Below are positions 16,633 to 25,039 of a stretch of DNA of 64,000 nucleotides, one piece after another; within the stretch, counting starts at the first letter, position 1; every line of letters begins with the position of its first letter. A program made the translations under genes and the position numbers. Source of the stretch: Streptomyces sp. CC208A (lineage in GTDB: Bacteria > Actinomycetota > Actinomycetes > Streptomycetales > Streptomycetaceae). The notes under the pieces are model-generated. The model had not been told where the DNA came from, did not search any database, and saw only the letters and a program-made list of their open reading frames with translations. The stretch lies in NCBI RefSeq assembly GCF_030010625.1, contig NZ_JASCXN010000021.1, forward strand, positions 62,001 through 126,000, written 5' to 3'.

Positions 16633-17604
16633 ATGAGCGACACCACCGTGGCGACGACCGAGGAACTCGACAAGTACCGCAGGGAGCTGACCGGTTACTG
16701 CTACCGGATGCTCGGCTCCTCCTTCGAGGCGGAGGACGCGGTGCAGGACACGATGGTGCGGGCCTGGAAGGCGATCGACTCCTTCGAGGGCCGTTCCTCC
16801 CTGCGGTCCTGGCTCTACCGGATCGCGACCAATGTCTGCCTGGACGCGCTCAGCGCGGGCAACAGACGGGCCAGGCCCATGGACCTCTCCGGGCCGACGC
16901 CGGTGGCGCAGGCGCAGCTCGTCAAGCAGCCGGAGATCACCTGGCTGGAGCCGATCCCGGACGGGCGCGTGATGCCGGGCGCGGGCGACCCGGCGGAGAC
17001 GGCGATGGGCCGGGAGACCGTGCGGCTCGCCTTCGTCGCCGCGCTCCAGCACCTGGCGCCCCGGCAGCGGGCGGTGCTGATCCTGCGCGAGGTGCTCGCG
17101 TGGAAGGCGAGCGAGGTCGCCGAGCTGCTCGACACCTCGGTCGCCTCCGTGAACAGCGCGCTCCAGCGGGCCCGGGCGGCCATCGCCGCGCAGGCCCCCG
17201 CCGAGTCGGACGCGGCGGACCCGCTCGACGAGGAGCAGCAGGCGCTCCTTGAGCGGTACGTGGCGGCCTTCGAGGGCTACGACATGGAGGCGCTGACCGC
17301 GCTGCTCCACGAGGACGCGACCATGTCCATGCCGCCGTTCGACCTCTGGCTCCAGGGCCACGAGAACATCGTGGGCTGGATGCTGGGCGTCGGCGACGTG
17401 TGCCGGGGCTCGCGCCTCGTGCCGACGGTGGCCAACGGCTCGCCGGCCTTCGCGCACTACCACCCGGACCCGGAGGGCGGTTACAGCCCGTGGGCGCTGA
17501 TCGTCCTGGAGCTGCGGGACGGCAAGGTGGCCGGGATGGACTTCTTCCTGGACACCCCGCGCTGGTTCCCCCTCTTCGAGCTGCCGGAGCGGCTGGAGGC
17601 GTAG
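16633..17604 (+). CDS. ECF sigma factor with C-terminal SnoaL-like domain (TIGR02960-type)
   Basis: 323 residues. Region 2: LTGYCYRMLGSSFEAEDAVQ...AWKAIDSFEGRSSLRSWLYRIA. Region 4: LQHLAPRQRAVLILREVLAWKASEVAELLDTSVASVNSALQ. From about residue 200 a SnoaL/NTF2-like domain follows (LLERYVAAFEGYDMEALTALLHEDATMSMPP). Fused SnoaL tails are known in ECF groups that lack a classical anti-sigma factor and are thought to regulate the sigma factor in cis. No anti-sigma gene adjoins it, fitting that idea. Target promoters are unknown. Confidence 0.88.
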   Translation: MSDTTVATTEELDKYRRELTGYCYRMLGSSFEAEDAVQDTMVRAWKAIDSFEGRSSLRSWLYRIATNVCLDALSAGNRRARPMDLSGPTPVAQAQLVKQPEITWLEPIPDGRVMPGAGDPAETAMGRETVRLAFVAALQHLAPRQRAVLILREVLAWKASEVAELLDTSVASVNSALQRARAAIAAQAPAESDAADPLDEEQQALLERYVAAFEGYDMEALTALLHEDATMSMPPFDLWLQGHENIVGWMLGVGDVCRGSRLVPTVANGSPAFAHYHPDPEGGYSPWALIVLELRDGKVAGMDFFLDTPRWFPLFELPERLEA

Positions 17605-17620
17605 GCGGTCTCCTTCGGAC

Positions 17621-18115
17621 TCAGCGGCAAGCGCCCTCGCCGTAGGTCGCGTGGGAGACGTAGAAGGCGAGCATGCCCGGGCCGGGTGGCGGCAGGTCCT
17701 CGGCTCCGGGAAAGACCACGGGCGGCTCCTTGTCACGGGTCAGCGTGACGCGGACGCAGTACTCGGTGTCGGTGTCCTCGGTGCCGACGGTGTGGCCGCC
17801 GTACTCTCCCTCGCGCGTCTCAACGCCGTGCCCGGGCCCGATGCCGCTCTCCCGGATCGCCTCGGCGACCAGGAAGCCGTGGTCGCTGTCGAGACTCGTG
17901 TAGTGCCGCTTGCCGTCCAGGTCCGCGACGCCCTGGTGAACGGCGTCGCGGAACTCGCCCTCGCTCCACGTCGACTCGGCCCACATGCCGTACAGCCCGC
18001 CGAGCGCGACGAGCGGCGCCAGGACGATGAGCGCGCGACCGACCGGGTTGCGGTGGTTGTAGACGTACCGGCCGGTCCCCCACCCGCTCCTGACGAAGAC
18101 CGGCTCCCCGCTCAC
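17621..18115 (-). CDS. Membrane-anchored protein, last gene of type VII-like locus
   Basis: 164 residues from GTG 18115, which overlaps the previous stop (GTGA). A basic N-terminus (GTGRYVYNHRNPVGR) precedes one membrane helix (ALIVLAPLVALGGLYGMWA). The rest would be extracytoplasmic, with Asp/Glu/Gly-rich sequence and a single Cys pair (EYCVRV ... EGACR). No family is recognised. Coupling to the next gene and membership of the four-gene locus suggest a partner, immunity or accessory role. Confidence 0.72.
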   Translation of the reverse strand: MSGEPVFVRSGWGTGRYVYNHRNPVGRALIVLAPLVALGGLYGMWAESTWSEGEFRDAVHQGVADLDGKRHYTSLDSDHGFLVAEAIRESGIGPGHGVETREGEYGGHTVGTEDTDTEYCVRVTLTRDKEPPVVFPGAEDLPPPGPGMLAFYVSHATYGEGACR

Positions 18116-18699
18116 GTTCCCCCGCAGCCAGCGAGACGCGCGAGGTTCGTGGCCGCCTCGCGGACGATCGCCGAGCTGTTGCGGATCGCGGTGTCGCGGT
18201 CGGCGGAGTCCTTCTTCTGTTCCTCGTCCTTCTTCGAGGGCCCGATGAAGGTCACCGTGAGGTACTGGGCGGTCGAGCCCATACGGGCGGCGCAGCCGGC
18301 GGGCAGCCATGCCTTGGCTTCCTCGGGGAGCGCCCAGCCCTTGAATCCGGCGCCGAGGGGGACGGAGTCCTTCCTGGAGCCGGGGTCATGCCGCTCATCT
18401 GCGATGATCAGTTTGAAGATGTCTCGGGGGTAGTCGCTGTCGCGGTCGACGCGCTGCACACTGCACGCTTTAAAGACCGCGTAGTCACTGCCCTTGCCCT
18501 TGCTCTCCCACTCCTCCGCGCTGATCTCGCCCCCCTTGCCGTCGTCGATCAGCTCGGCCGTCTGCCGGCTGAGCGCACCGTGGCACAGGGTCTGCGGCAG
18601 CGGCGCCTTCTTCTCGTCGTCGGGCCAGAAGGTCGCCGTCACGACCGCCGCCCCGGCGACGCCGAGCACGACGGTCAGCGGCAGCCACTTCTTGTCCAT
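18112..18699 (-). CDS. Membrane-anchored protein of unknown function, type VII-like locus
   Basis: 195 residues. The N-terminus (MDKKWLPLTVVLGVAGAAVVTATFW) is an uncleaved anchor or signal helix; the remainder is polar. Four Cys residues outside the helix (LCHG, KACS, AGCAA, AGCGG) could form disulphides on the outside. A Lys/Asp/Glu-rich linker (KKDEEQKKDSADRD) precedes a C-terminal helix. Two bases separate it from the stop of the 748-residue gene upstream. Together with the gene at 17621-18115 it may be an envelope-exposed partner of the predicted exported protein. No recognised domain. Confidence 0.72.
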   Translation of the reverse strand: MDKKWLPLTVVLGVAGAAVVTATFWPDDEKKAPLPQTLCHGALSRQTAELIDDGKGGEISAEEWESKGKGSDYAVFKACSVQRVDRDSDYPRDIFKLIIADERHDPGSRKDSVPLGAGFKGWALPEEAKAWLPAGCAARMGSTAQYLTVTFIGPSKKDEEQKKDSADRDTAIRNSSAIVREAATNLARLAGCGGT

Positions 18700-18702
18700 C
18701 GG

Positions 18703-20949
18703 TCACTGGCCCATCGACTTGTCGGCGTCTTCCATGCCGTTCTGGTACCACTGCTCGGTGATCGCCTGGAGGTGGTCCTCGTACTCGCCGGGGCTCGCAT
18801 CCAGTTCCTCCTCCGTCAGGCCGCGATCCATCGCCGTCCCTTGCAGCAAGCGGTACATCAGCCTCTGGCCCTCGTCGTAATGCTTGATCATGTTTTCGCG
18901 GGTCTTGGCATCCACCTTGGCGTTGTCTTCGTTCTGAATCCCCGTCAGAGCCCAGTCCACCGTGCGCTGGACGCCGTCGCCGACGACCGGAATCGGGGTC
19001 AGCAGCCCACCAACTACGTGGTAGTTGACCATCTTCTTCCAGTTATTGGCGTCCTTCTCCGCCTGGCCCAGGTCATAGATGACATCGCCGCGGACACCGT
19101 CAAGGTGACCGAGCACCGACGCGGACTGCTTGACCCAGGCTCGCAGCTCCGGGTCCTCCTGGCGGAAGGAGTCCGCTGGGAAACGTGCGAGCCCCTCACC
19201 GGTGACCGCGCTCTGCGAACCGTGGATCACCTTGTAGGCGTTCGGGTCCTCGGCCGTAGAGCGGATGATCCGGGTGAGGTCGCCGCGGTCGATCTCCAGC
19301 TGATTGAAGTCGGTCGGGCCGTCCATCTTCTTGCCGAGGATCTGGTGCACGTCGGAGGCGTAGTCGGCGATCATGTCGGCCATCGGCAGCCGCATGGAGA
19401 CGGGGATGGCGCTCTGGTTGGTCCTGAGCTCCTTCGTGTACTCGCCCATCACCCGCTCGAAGATCGCGGTCTCGGCGCCGTCGTGGTGGGCGGGCACGGG
19501 GTGCAGCGGTGAACCGGGGACGCGCCCGGTGGCTGCGGCCTCGAGTGCCAGACCGAGCTCGGCCCGGGCGGAGGTGTGCTGGAGCTCCTCCGGCATCTTG
19601 CTCTCGACGTCGCCGCCGGGCCACTTCCGGTCGTCCAGGAAGTACTTCAGGTTGTCGGTGGTGCTGGGGTCGAAGTAGTGGGTGGCGGCGGACGGGTTGC
19701 GGCTCATGGCGTTCAGCAGGCCCTTCATCGGGTCCTCCTGCGTGCCCTGCCAGTTCTTCATGTGGCCGTCGTACGGGTCGTCGGTGGTCGTCTCCCAGTC
19801 GCGGATGGTGTCGGCGACCTCCGTGAGGAAGGCCTCGCTGTACACCGGGTCGCCCTTGTCCTTGTTCCAGGGCGAGGACTTCTCCTTGGGGTCCTTGTTC
19901 GGGTCGTAGACCTCGGGGTCGCCGGAGTCCGCGGCCATCAGCTTGGTGAGCGCGCTGAGCCCCGCCGCCCCGCCGCCCAGCTGCCCCGGGTGCCGGTTCG
20001 GAAGGCCGTTGCCGTCGCGGGCCACGGAGATGAGGCGGTCGGTCCAGGCGGAGGTGGCGCCGCCGGGGGAACCGAGCGGCGAATCGGGTCCGGTGGCGGT
20101 GGCGAGGCTCCCGGACAGCGCCCGGTAGAGGCGGGCGTCGGTCGCGGAGACCTGGCCGTCGCGGCCGCCGGCCTCCAGGCTGGAGGCCAGCAGGAGTACG
20201 GCCTCCTGCTGCTCCCGGCCGTTGAAGCTGAGGTTGGTCATGAGCTCGGCGGAGAACGCCGGCGAGCCCTGGCCCTCCTCCACGAGCTTCAGCAGCCGCT
20301 CGCGCTCCTTGTCGTCGAGGTGCTCCCAGCGGCCGTAGAGCTTGGCGGCCTCCCGGCCGTTCTCCGCCTGCCGCTTCTCCTCCTCGCGCATCCTCTTCGC
20401 GTCGGCGATGCCTCCGAGGTCGGTGCTGCCGAAGTCGTTCGGGTGGTTCTTGATCAGCGCGCGCAGGCCCCAGGCGCACAGCTCGTCCGCCTCGGCGGCA
20501 CGCTTCAGGATGCCCTCGATCTTGCCGCGCAGCGCCTCGAACTGTGCCTCGGTGGCCACCGGTTCCGTACTGTCGGCCGACCTGCGGTCCGGGTGGACGC
20601 GGTGGCTGAGCACACCGTTGGGGTAGATGGTGATGCCCGGCGGAGGGTTCTCGTACGTCGCCTTCAGGTCGTCCTGGGCCGACTTGAGCAGCGTGTGCGC
20701 GTCCTGGAGGAGGTCGCGGACGGACTCGGCCTCGGTGACCGCGTCACCGAACTCCTTCGCCGTCTTCGTGACGAACTCCTTCGTCACCGTGGCGTTCTCG
20801 CCCCGCCAGGTCGACTTGTCCGCCTTCGTCTTCATCGCCGACGCCTCCGTCTTGAGGGCGCTCAGCTTGGTGATCATCTCCGACCACTGGGTGACAGCGG
20901 CCTGCGCCGGCCCCAGCTTGGCGTTCAGGAGCTGTTCGAACGTGGGCAT
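18703..20949 (-). CDS. Large type VII (ESX-like) substrate-type protein
   Basis: 748 residues. The first ~100 form a helical hairpin like WXG100/LXG modules: two amphipathic helices around a W-R-G turn (STWRGENATV), then a coiled segment (EFGDAVTEAESVRDLLQDAHTLLKSAQDDL). A long helical body follows with charged acidic/basic patches. A hydrophobic stretch (VVGGLLTPIPVVGDGVQRTVDWALTG) near residue 640 is characteristic of large streptomycete proteins I recall as DUF6571. No signal peptide, so type VII export is inferred. The C-terminus has no recognised toxin motif. It lies 9 bp downstream of a small ESAT-6-like gene. Confidence 0.75.
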   Translation of the reverse strand: MPTFEQLLNAKLGPAQAAVTQWSEMITKLSALKTEASAMKTKADKSTWRGENATVTKEFVTKTAKEFGDAVTEAESVRDLLQDAHTLLKSAQDDLKATYENPPPGITIYPNGVLSHRVHPDRRSADSTEPVATEAQFEALRGKIEGILKRAAEADELCAWGLRALIKNHPNDFGSTDLGGIADAKRMREEEKRQAENGREAAKLYGRWEHLDDKERERLLKLVEEGQGSPAFSAELMTNLSFNGREQQEAVLLLASSLEAGGRDGQVSATDARLYRALSGSLATATGPDSPLGSPGGATSAWTDRLISVARDGNGLPNRHPGQLGGGAAGLSALTKLMAADSGDPEVYDPNKDPKEKSSPWNKDKGDPVYSEAFLTEVADTIRDWETTTDDPYDGHMKNWQGTQEDPMKGLLNAMSRNPSAATHYFDPSTTDNLKYFLDDRKWPGGDVESKMPEELQHTSARAELGLALEAAATGRVPGSPLHPVPAHHDGAETAIFERVMGEYTKELRTNQSAIPVSMRLPMADMIADYASDVHQILGKKMDGPTDFNQLEIDRGDLTRIIRSTAEDPNAYKVIHGSQSAVTGEGLARFPADSFRQEDPELRAWVKQSASVLGHLDGVRGDVIYDLGQAEKDANNWKKMVNYHVVGGLLTPIPVVGDGVQRTVDWALTGIQNEDNAKVDAKTRENMIKHYDEGQRLMYRLLQGTAMDRGLTEEELDASPGEYEDHLQAITEQWYQNGMEDADKSMGQ

Positions 20950-20958
20950 GAGAGCTCC

Positions 20959-21420
20959 TTACCGGAAGAGCTGACTGATCTTGGACGCCGGTACGGCTCC
21001 GTCGTCGCCGGGCGCGACCGGGCCGACGATGCGCAACTGCGCCGCGATCCAGTCGTCCTCGGCCTGAGCGGACTTCTTCGTGAAGTTCAGGTGGTTGGAG
21101 ATGTGCGCACACGCCTGGAGCAGGGTCCTGACCTGTGTCTCCCAGGTCTTGTTGACCTCGCCCAGGGCGGCGCCGGCGTCGAAGCCGTCGCCCTTCAGGC
21201 CGCTCGCCGCGGTCTCGCTCGCCGCGGCGGCGTGCTTCCCGCCCGCCTGGAGCCCGTTGAACAGGCCGTGCGCGGCGTGGCCGATCGCACCCAGGTCGTC
21301 GTCCTCGATGACGTAGTCCGCCGAGCCCTTCGCCGGCGTCGAGCCGCCCGTACCGCCGGCCTGGTTCAGTCTCATGGCGGCGGCCGTCTTGGCCGCGGCC
21401 CACTCATCCTCGAACGACAT
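20959..21420 (-). CDS. Small helical ESAT-6/WXG-like protein
   Basis: 153 residues from ATG 21420 (MSFEDEWAAAKTAAAMRLNQ). It is predominantly helical: one segment around AAHGLFNGLQAGGKHAAAASETAASGLKG, and a helix-turn-helix-like hairpin with a W in GEVNKTWETQVRTLLQACAHISNHL. Size, lack of a signal peptide and position directly before a large LXG-like gene suit an ESX-type partner or chaperone. The canonical W-x-G is not clear (W-E-T), so assignment is by context. It is the first gene of a four-gene minus-strand unit. Confidence 0.65.
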   Translation of the reverse strand: MSFEDEWAAAKTAAAMRLNQAGGTGGSTPAKGSADYVIEDDDLGAIGHAAHGLFNGLQAGGKHAAAASETAASGLKGDGFDAGAALGEVNKTWETQVRTLLQACAHISNHLNFTKKSAQAEDDWIAAQLRIVGPVAPGDDGAVPASKISQLFR

Positions 21421-21584
21421 CGTCCACCCCCGTGTCCTGACGGTCGGAATCGCGCCGTCGGCCGTGGATCCGGACAGGGCCACCGGCCGAGCATGAGTAA
21501 TCGATCATACATACGGGCACTTTCGGCCTGGCCGATCTTCACTCCTCCCACACGTGAGAACCCCGGGGTCTGCGAGGAAGGCGG

Positions 21585-21884
21585 CTAGAGGACCTGGTCG
21601 ACGGCGGTGAGGCGGAGCAGGGCGGTGAGGTCCGGGCCCGCTCCGTGGAAGGTCAGCCGGTGCCCGTGCCGGCGGGCTTCGAGCGCGAGCCGCGCCATGG
21701 CGTCGACGACGCCGAGCCCGTACGCCTCCGCCGCCACCTGGCACCGGGCCTCCCCCGGTGGCGCGGCGGCCAGGGTGGCGCAGAGCCGGGCGGCCTCCTC
21801 GCGGGTGGGGCGGGCGGGGAGGGTCATGAGGAGGGGCCGACTGGTGTCCACGCCTTGGTGACCGGCCGGGGGGCCCGAACTCAT
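21585..21884 (-). CDS. STAS-domain protein
   Basis: 99 residues. VDAMARLALEARRHGHRLTFHGAGPDLTALLRLTAVDQVL has the alternating strand-helix pattern of a STAS domain, with the conserved Asp-Ala-x-A-R-L seen in streptomycete members. Such proteins bind nucleotides or partner-switch with anti-sigma factors; no kinase or phosphatase partner adjoins. ATG 21884 lies only 18 bp from the divergent HAD start, so the two promoters overlap. An internal start before the domain (MTLPARP) is also possible. Confidence 0.7.
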   Translation of the reverse strand: MSSGPPAGHQGVDTSRPLLMTLPARPTREEAARLCATLAAAPPGEARCQVAAEAYGLGVVDAMARLALEARRHGHRLTFHGAGPDLTALLRLTAVDQVL

Positions 21885-21902
21885 CGCACTAGTCTCACGC
21901 TC

Positions 21903-22556
21903 ATGACTTCTCACCCTGTCGAACTGGTGATCTTCGATTGTGACGGCGTTCTGGTGGACAGCGAGCGGCTCTACTGCCGGGTGGACCGGGAGGTCTTCGC
22001 CGAGCTGGGCGCGGAGTTCACCGAGGCGGAGCTGGTCGAGCACTTCGTGGGCTCGCCGGTGGAGGTGTGGACGGCCCTCGTCGAGGAGCGCCGGGGCCGG
22101 CCGCTGGAACCGGGCTGGCAGGAGCCGTACCGGGTCCGGTACGAGACGGTGCTCGACGCGGAGCTGACGGCGGTCGAGGGGGTCGCCGAGGTCCTGGACG
22201 CGCTGGCGGTCCCGTACTGCCTCGCCTCCAACGGCAGCCACGCCGAGATCCGCCGCAACCTGACCCGTACCGGCCTGCTCGACCGCTTCGAGGGCCGCGT
22301 CTTCAGCGCCCGCGACGTCGCCCGGGGCAAGCCCGCCCCGGACCTCTTCGTGCACGCCGCCGCCACGATGGGCGTCCCGCCGGAGCGCTGCGCGGTGGTG
22401 GAGGACAGCCCGTACGGCGTGCGGGCGGCGCGGGCGGCGGGGATGCGGGCGTTCGGTTACACGGGGGGTCTGACCAGCGCGGCCCGGCTTGAGGGGCCGG
22501 GCACGGTGGTCTTCGACGACATGCGGCGGCTGCCGGGGCTGATAGGGGTCAGCTGA
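21903..22556 (+). CDS. HAD-superfamily hydrolase (phosphoglucomutase/phosphatase-like)
   Basis: 217 residues. Motif I FDCDGVLVDSE carries the nucleophile and acid/base Asp pair, motif II is the Ser/Asn in CLASNGSH, Lys lies in RGKPAPDLF, and motif IV is VVEDSPYGVRAA. The cap is inserted after motif I (subclass I), as in phosphatases of sugar phosphates and beta-phosphoglucomutase-like enzymes. TAGTCT lies 7 nt before ATG 21903, suggesting a leaderless transcript. The 3' end overlaps the convergent Uma2 gene by 8 bp. Confidence 0.9.
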   Translation: MTSHPVELVIFDCDGVLVDSERLYCRVDREVFAELGAEFTEAELVEHFVGSPVEVWTALVEERRGRPLEPGWQEPYRVRYETVLDAELTAVEGVAEVLDALAVPYCLASNGSHAEIRRNLTRTGLLDRFEGRVFSARDVARGKPAPDLFVHAAATMGVPPERCAVVEDSPYGVRAARAAGMRAFGYTGGLTSAARLEGPGTVVFDDMRRLPGLIGVS

Positions 22557-23139
22557 CAGGGAACTCGCTCGTGTCGAGGGTGAGGTCGAAGGGGGCGGGG
22601 AGGTGGATCTCCTCGCCGAACGGGACGGCGCGCAGGACCCGGTAGACGGCGTTCTTCGGTTCGCCGTAGAGGGTGACGGTGGGACCGCCGGGCGCATGGC
22701 GGTCGATGAGGAGGTAGAGCGGCACCCCCGCTTCCGCGTACGCGGCGGCCTTCGTGATCCGGTCGGTGCTCGCGTTCGACGGAGAAGTGACTTCGACGAC
22801 GAGTTCTCCCGCCGTGGCGGGGATGAGATGGCCGGGTCCGTCCAGTTCGGCCAGCGGAGCCACAAGGAGATCAGGGATGAAGGCGCTCATGCGGCTCGGA
22901 ATCGAGACGGACTGCGTCTGGTAAACGCCCCAGTCCTCGGGGATGACGGCTGTGAGCCGCCGCAGAACCCGGTAGGCGATGCTGTTGTGCCGGGCGGATG
23001 GCGTGGGTGCCACGGTGATGATCCCCTCGATGATCTCCACCTTGCAGCCCTCGGGCCAGTCCATCGACTCCCAGCGACGGACCAGGTCCTCCCAGCCGTT
23101 GCCCTGGTCGGGCTGGGGCTCGGCAGCGAGTGCGCTCAT
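22549..23139 (-). CDS. Uma2-family (DUF820) restriction-endonuclease-fold protein
   Basis: 196 residues. The PD-(D/E)XK-like Uma2 pattern is present: VEIIEGIITVAPTPSARHN, FIPDLLVAP with the first Asp, GELVVEVTSPSNASTDRITKAAAYAEAGVPLYLLID with the E-V-x-S-P core and Lys. Uma2 proteins are abundant in streptomycetes and cyanobacteria with unknown biological role; nuclease activity is inferred from fold. It stands alone, convergent with the HAD gene and upstream of the deoA terminator. The N-terminal 20 residues are non-conserved. Confidence 0.9.
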   Translation of the reverse strand: MSALAAEPQPDQGNGWEDLVRRWESMDWPEGCKVEIIEGIITVAPTPSARHNSIAYRVLRRLTAVIPEDWGVYQTQSVSIPSRMSAFIPDLLVAPLAELDGPGHLIPATAGELVVEVTSPSNASTDRITKAAAYAEAGVPLYLLIDRHAPGGPTVTLYGEPKNAVYRVLRAVPFGEEIHLPAPFDLTLDTSEFPVS

Positions 23140-23179
23140 GGTGTGCTCCTCATTCGGTCGTCACCGATCCCAGCATGCC

Positions 23180-23213
23180 GAACGGGACCGGTGGGGGTCC
23201 ACCGGTCCCGTTC
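23180..23213. terminator. Hairpin terminator after deoA
   Basis: A perfect 15-bp stem with a 4-nt loop lies 34 bp beyond the thymidine phosphorylase stop on the minus strand. Confidence 0.88.
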
Positions 23214-23246
23214 GCCCGAAGGTGTCATCGGCACATGCCAGGGCCC

Positions 23247-24524
23247 TTAGGCGATGCGGTCCAGGACGATCGGGTTCGGGGCGAAGGGGGTGCCCTCGGG
23301 GGCGATGTCCCAGGCAGACTCCAGGGACTTCAGGGCGTAGTCGAACTTCTCCGGGGTGTCGGTGTGGAGGGTGAGGAGCGGCTGGCCCGCCGTGACCTCG
23401 TCGCCGGGCTTCGCGTGGAGTTCGACGCCCGCGCCGGCCTGCACCGGGTCCTCCTTGCGGGCGCGGCCCGCGCCGAGGCGCCAGGCGGCGATGCCGATGT
23501 CGTAGGCGTCGAGGCGGGTGAGGACGCCGGAGGCGGGGGCCGTGACGACGTGCTGCTCGCGGGCGACCGGGAGGGCCGCGTCCGGGTCGCCGCCCTGCGC
23601 CGCGATCATGCGGCGCCAGACGTCCATCGCGGAGCCGTCCCGGAGCGCCTTCGCCGGGTCGGCGTCCTTGATGCCCGCCGCGGCCAGCATCTCGGCCGCG
23701 AGGGCGACCGTCAGGTCGACGACGTCCTGCGGGCCGCCGCCGGCCAGGACCTCGACGGACTCGCGGACTTCGAGGGCGTTGCCGGCCGTGAGGCCGAGCG
23801 GGGTCGACATGTCGGTGAGGAGCGCGACCGTCTTCACGCCGCTGTCGGTGCCGAGCGCCACCATCGTGGAGGCCAGCTCACGGGCGTCCTCGATGTTCTT
23901 CATGAAGGCGCCGGTGCCGACCTTCACGTCCAGGACCAGGGAACCGGTGCCCTCGGCGATCTTCTTGGACATGATGGAGCTGGCGATGAGCGGGATCGCC
24001 TCGACGGTGCCGGTCACGTCGCGGAGCGCGTACAGCTTCTTGTCGGCGGGGGCCAGGCCGTCGCCGGCCGCGCAGATGACCGCGCCGGTGGTGTCGAGGA
24101 CGTGCAGCATCTCCTCATTGGAGAGGAGCGCGCGCCAGCCGGGGATGGACTCCAGCTTGTCGAGGGTGCCGCCGGTGTGGCCGAGGCCGCGGCCGGAGAG
24201 CTGCGGGACGGCCGCGCCGCAGGCGGCGACGAGCGGGGCGAGCGGGAGGGTGATCTTGTCGCCGACGCCGCCGGTGGAGTGCTTGTCGGCGGTGGGGCGG
24301 GAGAGGGAGTCGAAGTTCATGCGCTCGCCGGACGCGATCATCGCCGCCGTCCAGCGGGCGATCTCGTCGCGGTTCATGCCGTTGAGCAGGATCGCCATGG
24401 CCAGGGCCGACATCTGCTCGTCGGCGACCTCGCCGCGGGTGTAGGCGTCGATGACCCAGTCGATCTGCTCCGGGCTCAGCTCGCCCTTGTCCCGCTTGGT
24501 CCGGATGACGGAGATGACGTCCAT
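23247..24524 (-). CDS. deoA: Thymidine (pyrimidine-nucleoside) phosphorylase
   Basis: 425 residues. The family signature SGRGLGHTGGTLDKLESIPG occupies residues 110-129, and the phosphate loop is KHSTGGVGDK (81-90). Reaction: thymidine or deoxyuridine plus phosphate to base plus deoxyribose-1-phosphate. ATG 24524 has GAGG about 9 nt upstream. The palindrome CTACGCGCATAG lies 17 nt before the start, the same distance as at adenosine deaminase. A terminator between cdd and this gene (24567-24603) implies its own promoter. Confidence 0.93.
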   Translation of the reverse strand: MDVISVIRTKRDKGELSPEQIDWVIDAYTRGEVADEQMSALAMAILLNGMNRDEIARWTAAMIASGERMNFDSLSRPTADKHSTGGVGDKITLPLAPLVAACGAAVPQLSGRGLGHTGGTLDKLESIPGWRALLSNEEMLHVLDTTGAVICAAGDGLAPADKKLYALRDVTGTVEAIPLIASSIMSKKIAEGTGSLVLDVKVGTGAFMKNIEDARELASTMVALGTDSGVKTVALLTDMSTPLGLTAGNALEVRESVEVLAGGGPQDVVDLTVALAAEMLAAAGIKDADPAKALRDGSAMDVWRRMIAAQGGDPDAALPVAREQHVVTAPASGVLTRLDAYDIGIAAWRLGAGRARKEDPVQAGAGVELHAKPGDEVTAGQPLLTLHTDTPEKFDYALKSLESAWDIAPEGTPFAPNPIVLDRIA

Positions 24525-24540
24525 GTCGTGTTGCCTCTTT

Positions 24541-24552
24541 CTACGCGCATAG
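24541..24552. promoter_or_regulatory. Nucleoside-regulon palindrome, copy 2
   Basis: CTACGCGCATAG (one mismatch to the perfect palindrome) stands 17 nt upstream of deoA. Confidence 0.7.
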
Positions 24553-24566
24553 AGGGGGGAACGGAG

Positions 24567-24603
24567 GGAGCGGCCCCTCCCATCGTGCCGGAAGGGCCGC
24601 TCC
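24567..24603. terminator. Hairpin between cdd and deoA
   Basis: The stem GGAGCGGCCC/GGGCCGCTCC, with further pairing inside, follows the cdd stop on the minus strand and separates it from the deoA promoter. Confidence 0.75.
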
Positions 24604-24649
24604 GGTGTGCTGCTCGACCGCCGCGACAGGCGGTTGCTTCGGCAGGCGG

Positions 24650-25039
24650 TTACTTCGACAGGTGGTCCGGGCCGAAGGCCTGCGGGAGCATCTCCGCCAG
24701 GGTGAGGAACCCGGCGGGCGTCTCCAGGACGAGGTCGGGGCCGCCGAACTCGTACAGGAGCTGCCGGCACCGGCCGCACGGCACCAGCGGGCCGCCGCTG
24801 CCGTCCACGCACACGAAGTGCGTCAACCGGCCGCCGCCGGTGGCCTGGAGCTGCGAGACCAGGCCGCACTCGGCGCACAGGCCGAGGCCGAAGGAGGCGT
24901 TCTCCACGTTGCAGCCGGAGACCACCCGCCCGTCCTCGACGAGCGCCGCCGCGCCGACCGGGAAACCCGAGTACGGCGCGTAGGCGCGGGACATCGCCTC
25001 CCTGGCGGTCTTCCGGAGGAGGTCCCAGTCGGCCGTCAC
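24650..25039 (-). CDS. cdd: Cytidine deaminase
   Basis: 129 residues. Zinc-site motifs are CNVENASFG...CAE (with the catalytic Glu) and PCGRCRQLL, typical of the homotetrameric short cytidine deaminases. Reaction: cytidine or deoxycytidine to uridine or deoxyuridine plus ammonia. GTG 25039 overlaps the permease stop by 4 nt (GTGA), so it is co-translated with the nucleoside transporter. It feeds uridine/deoxyuridine to the phosphorylase encoded next. Confidence 0.93.
   Translation of the reverse strand: MTADWDLLRKTAREAMSRAYAPYSGFPVGAAALVEDGRVVSGCNVENASFGLGLCAECGLVSQLQATGGGRLTHFVCVDGSGGPLVPCGRCRQLLYEFGGPDLVLETPAGFLTLAEMLPQAFGPDHLSK

Noticed and set aside
21421..21584. Possible tRNA or riboswitch upstream of the type VII-like locus
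   Set aside because: No cloverleaf or conserved riboswitch core could be folded; only a possible TATGAT promoter element is visible.
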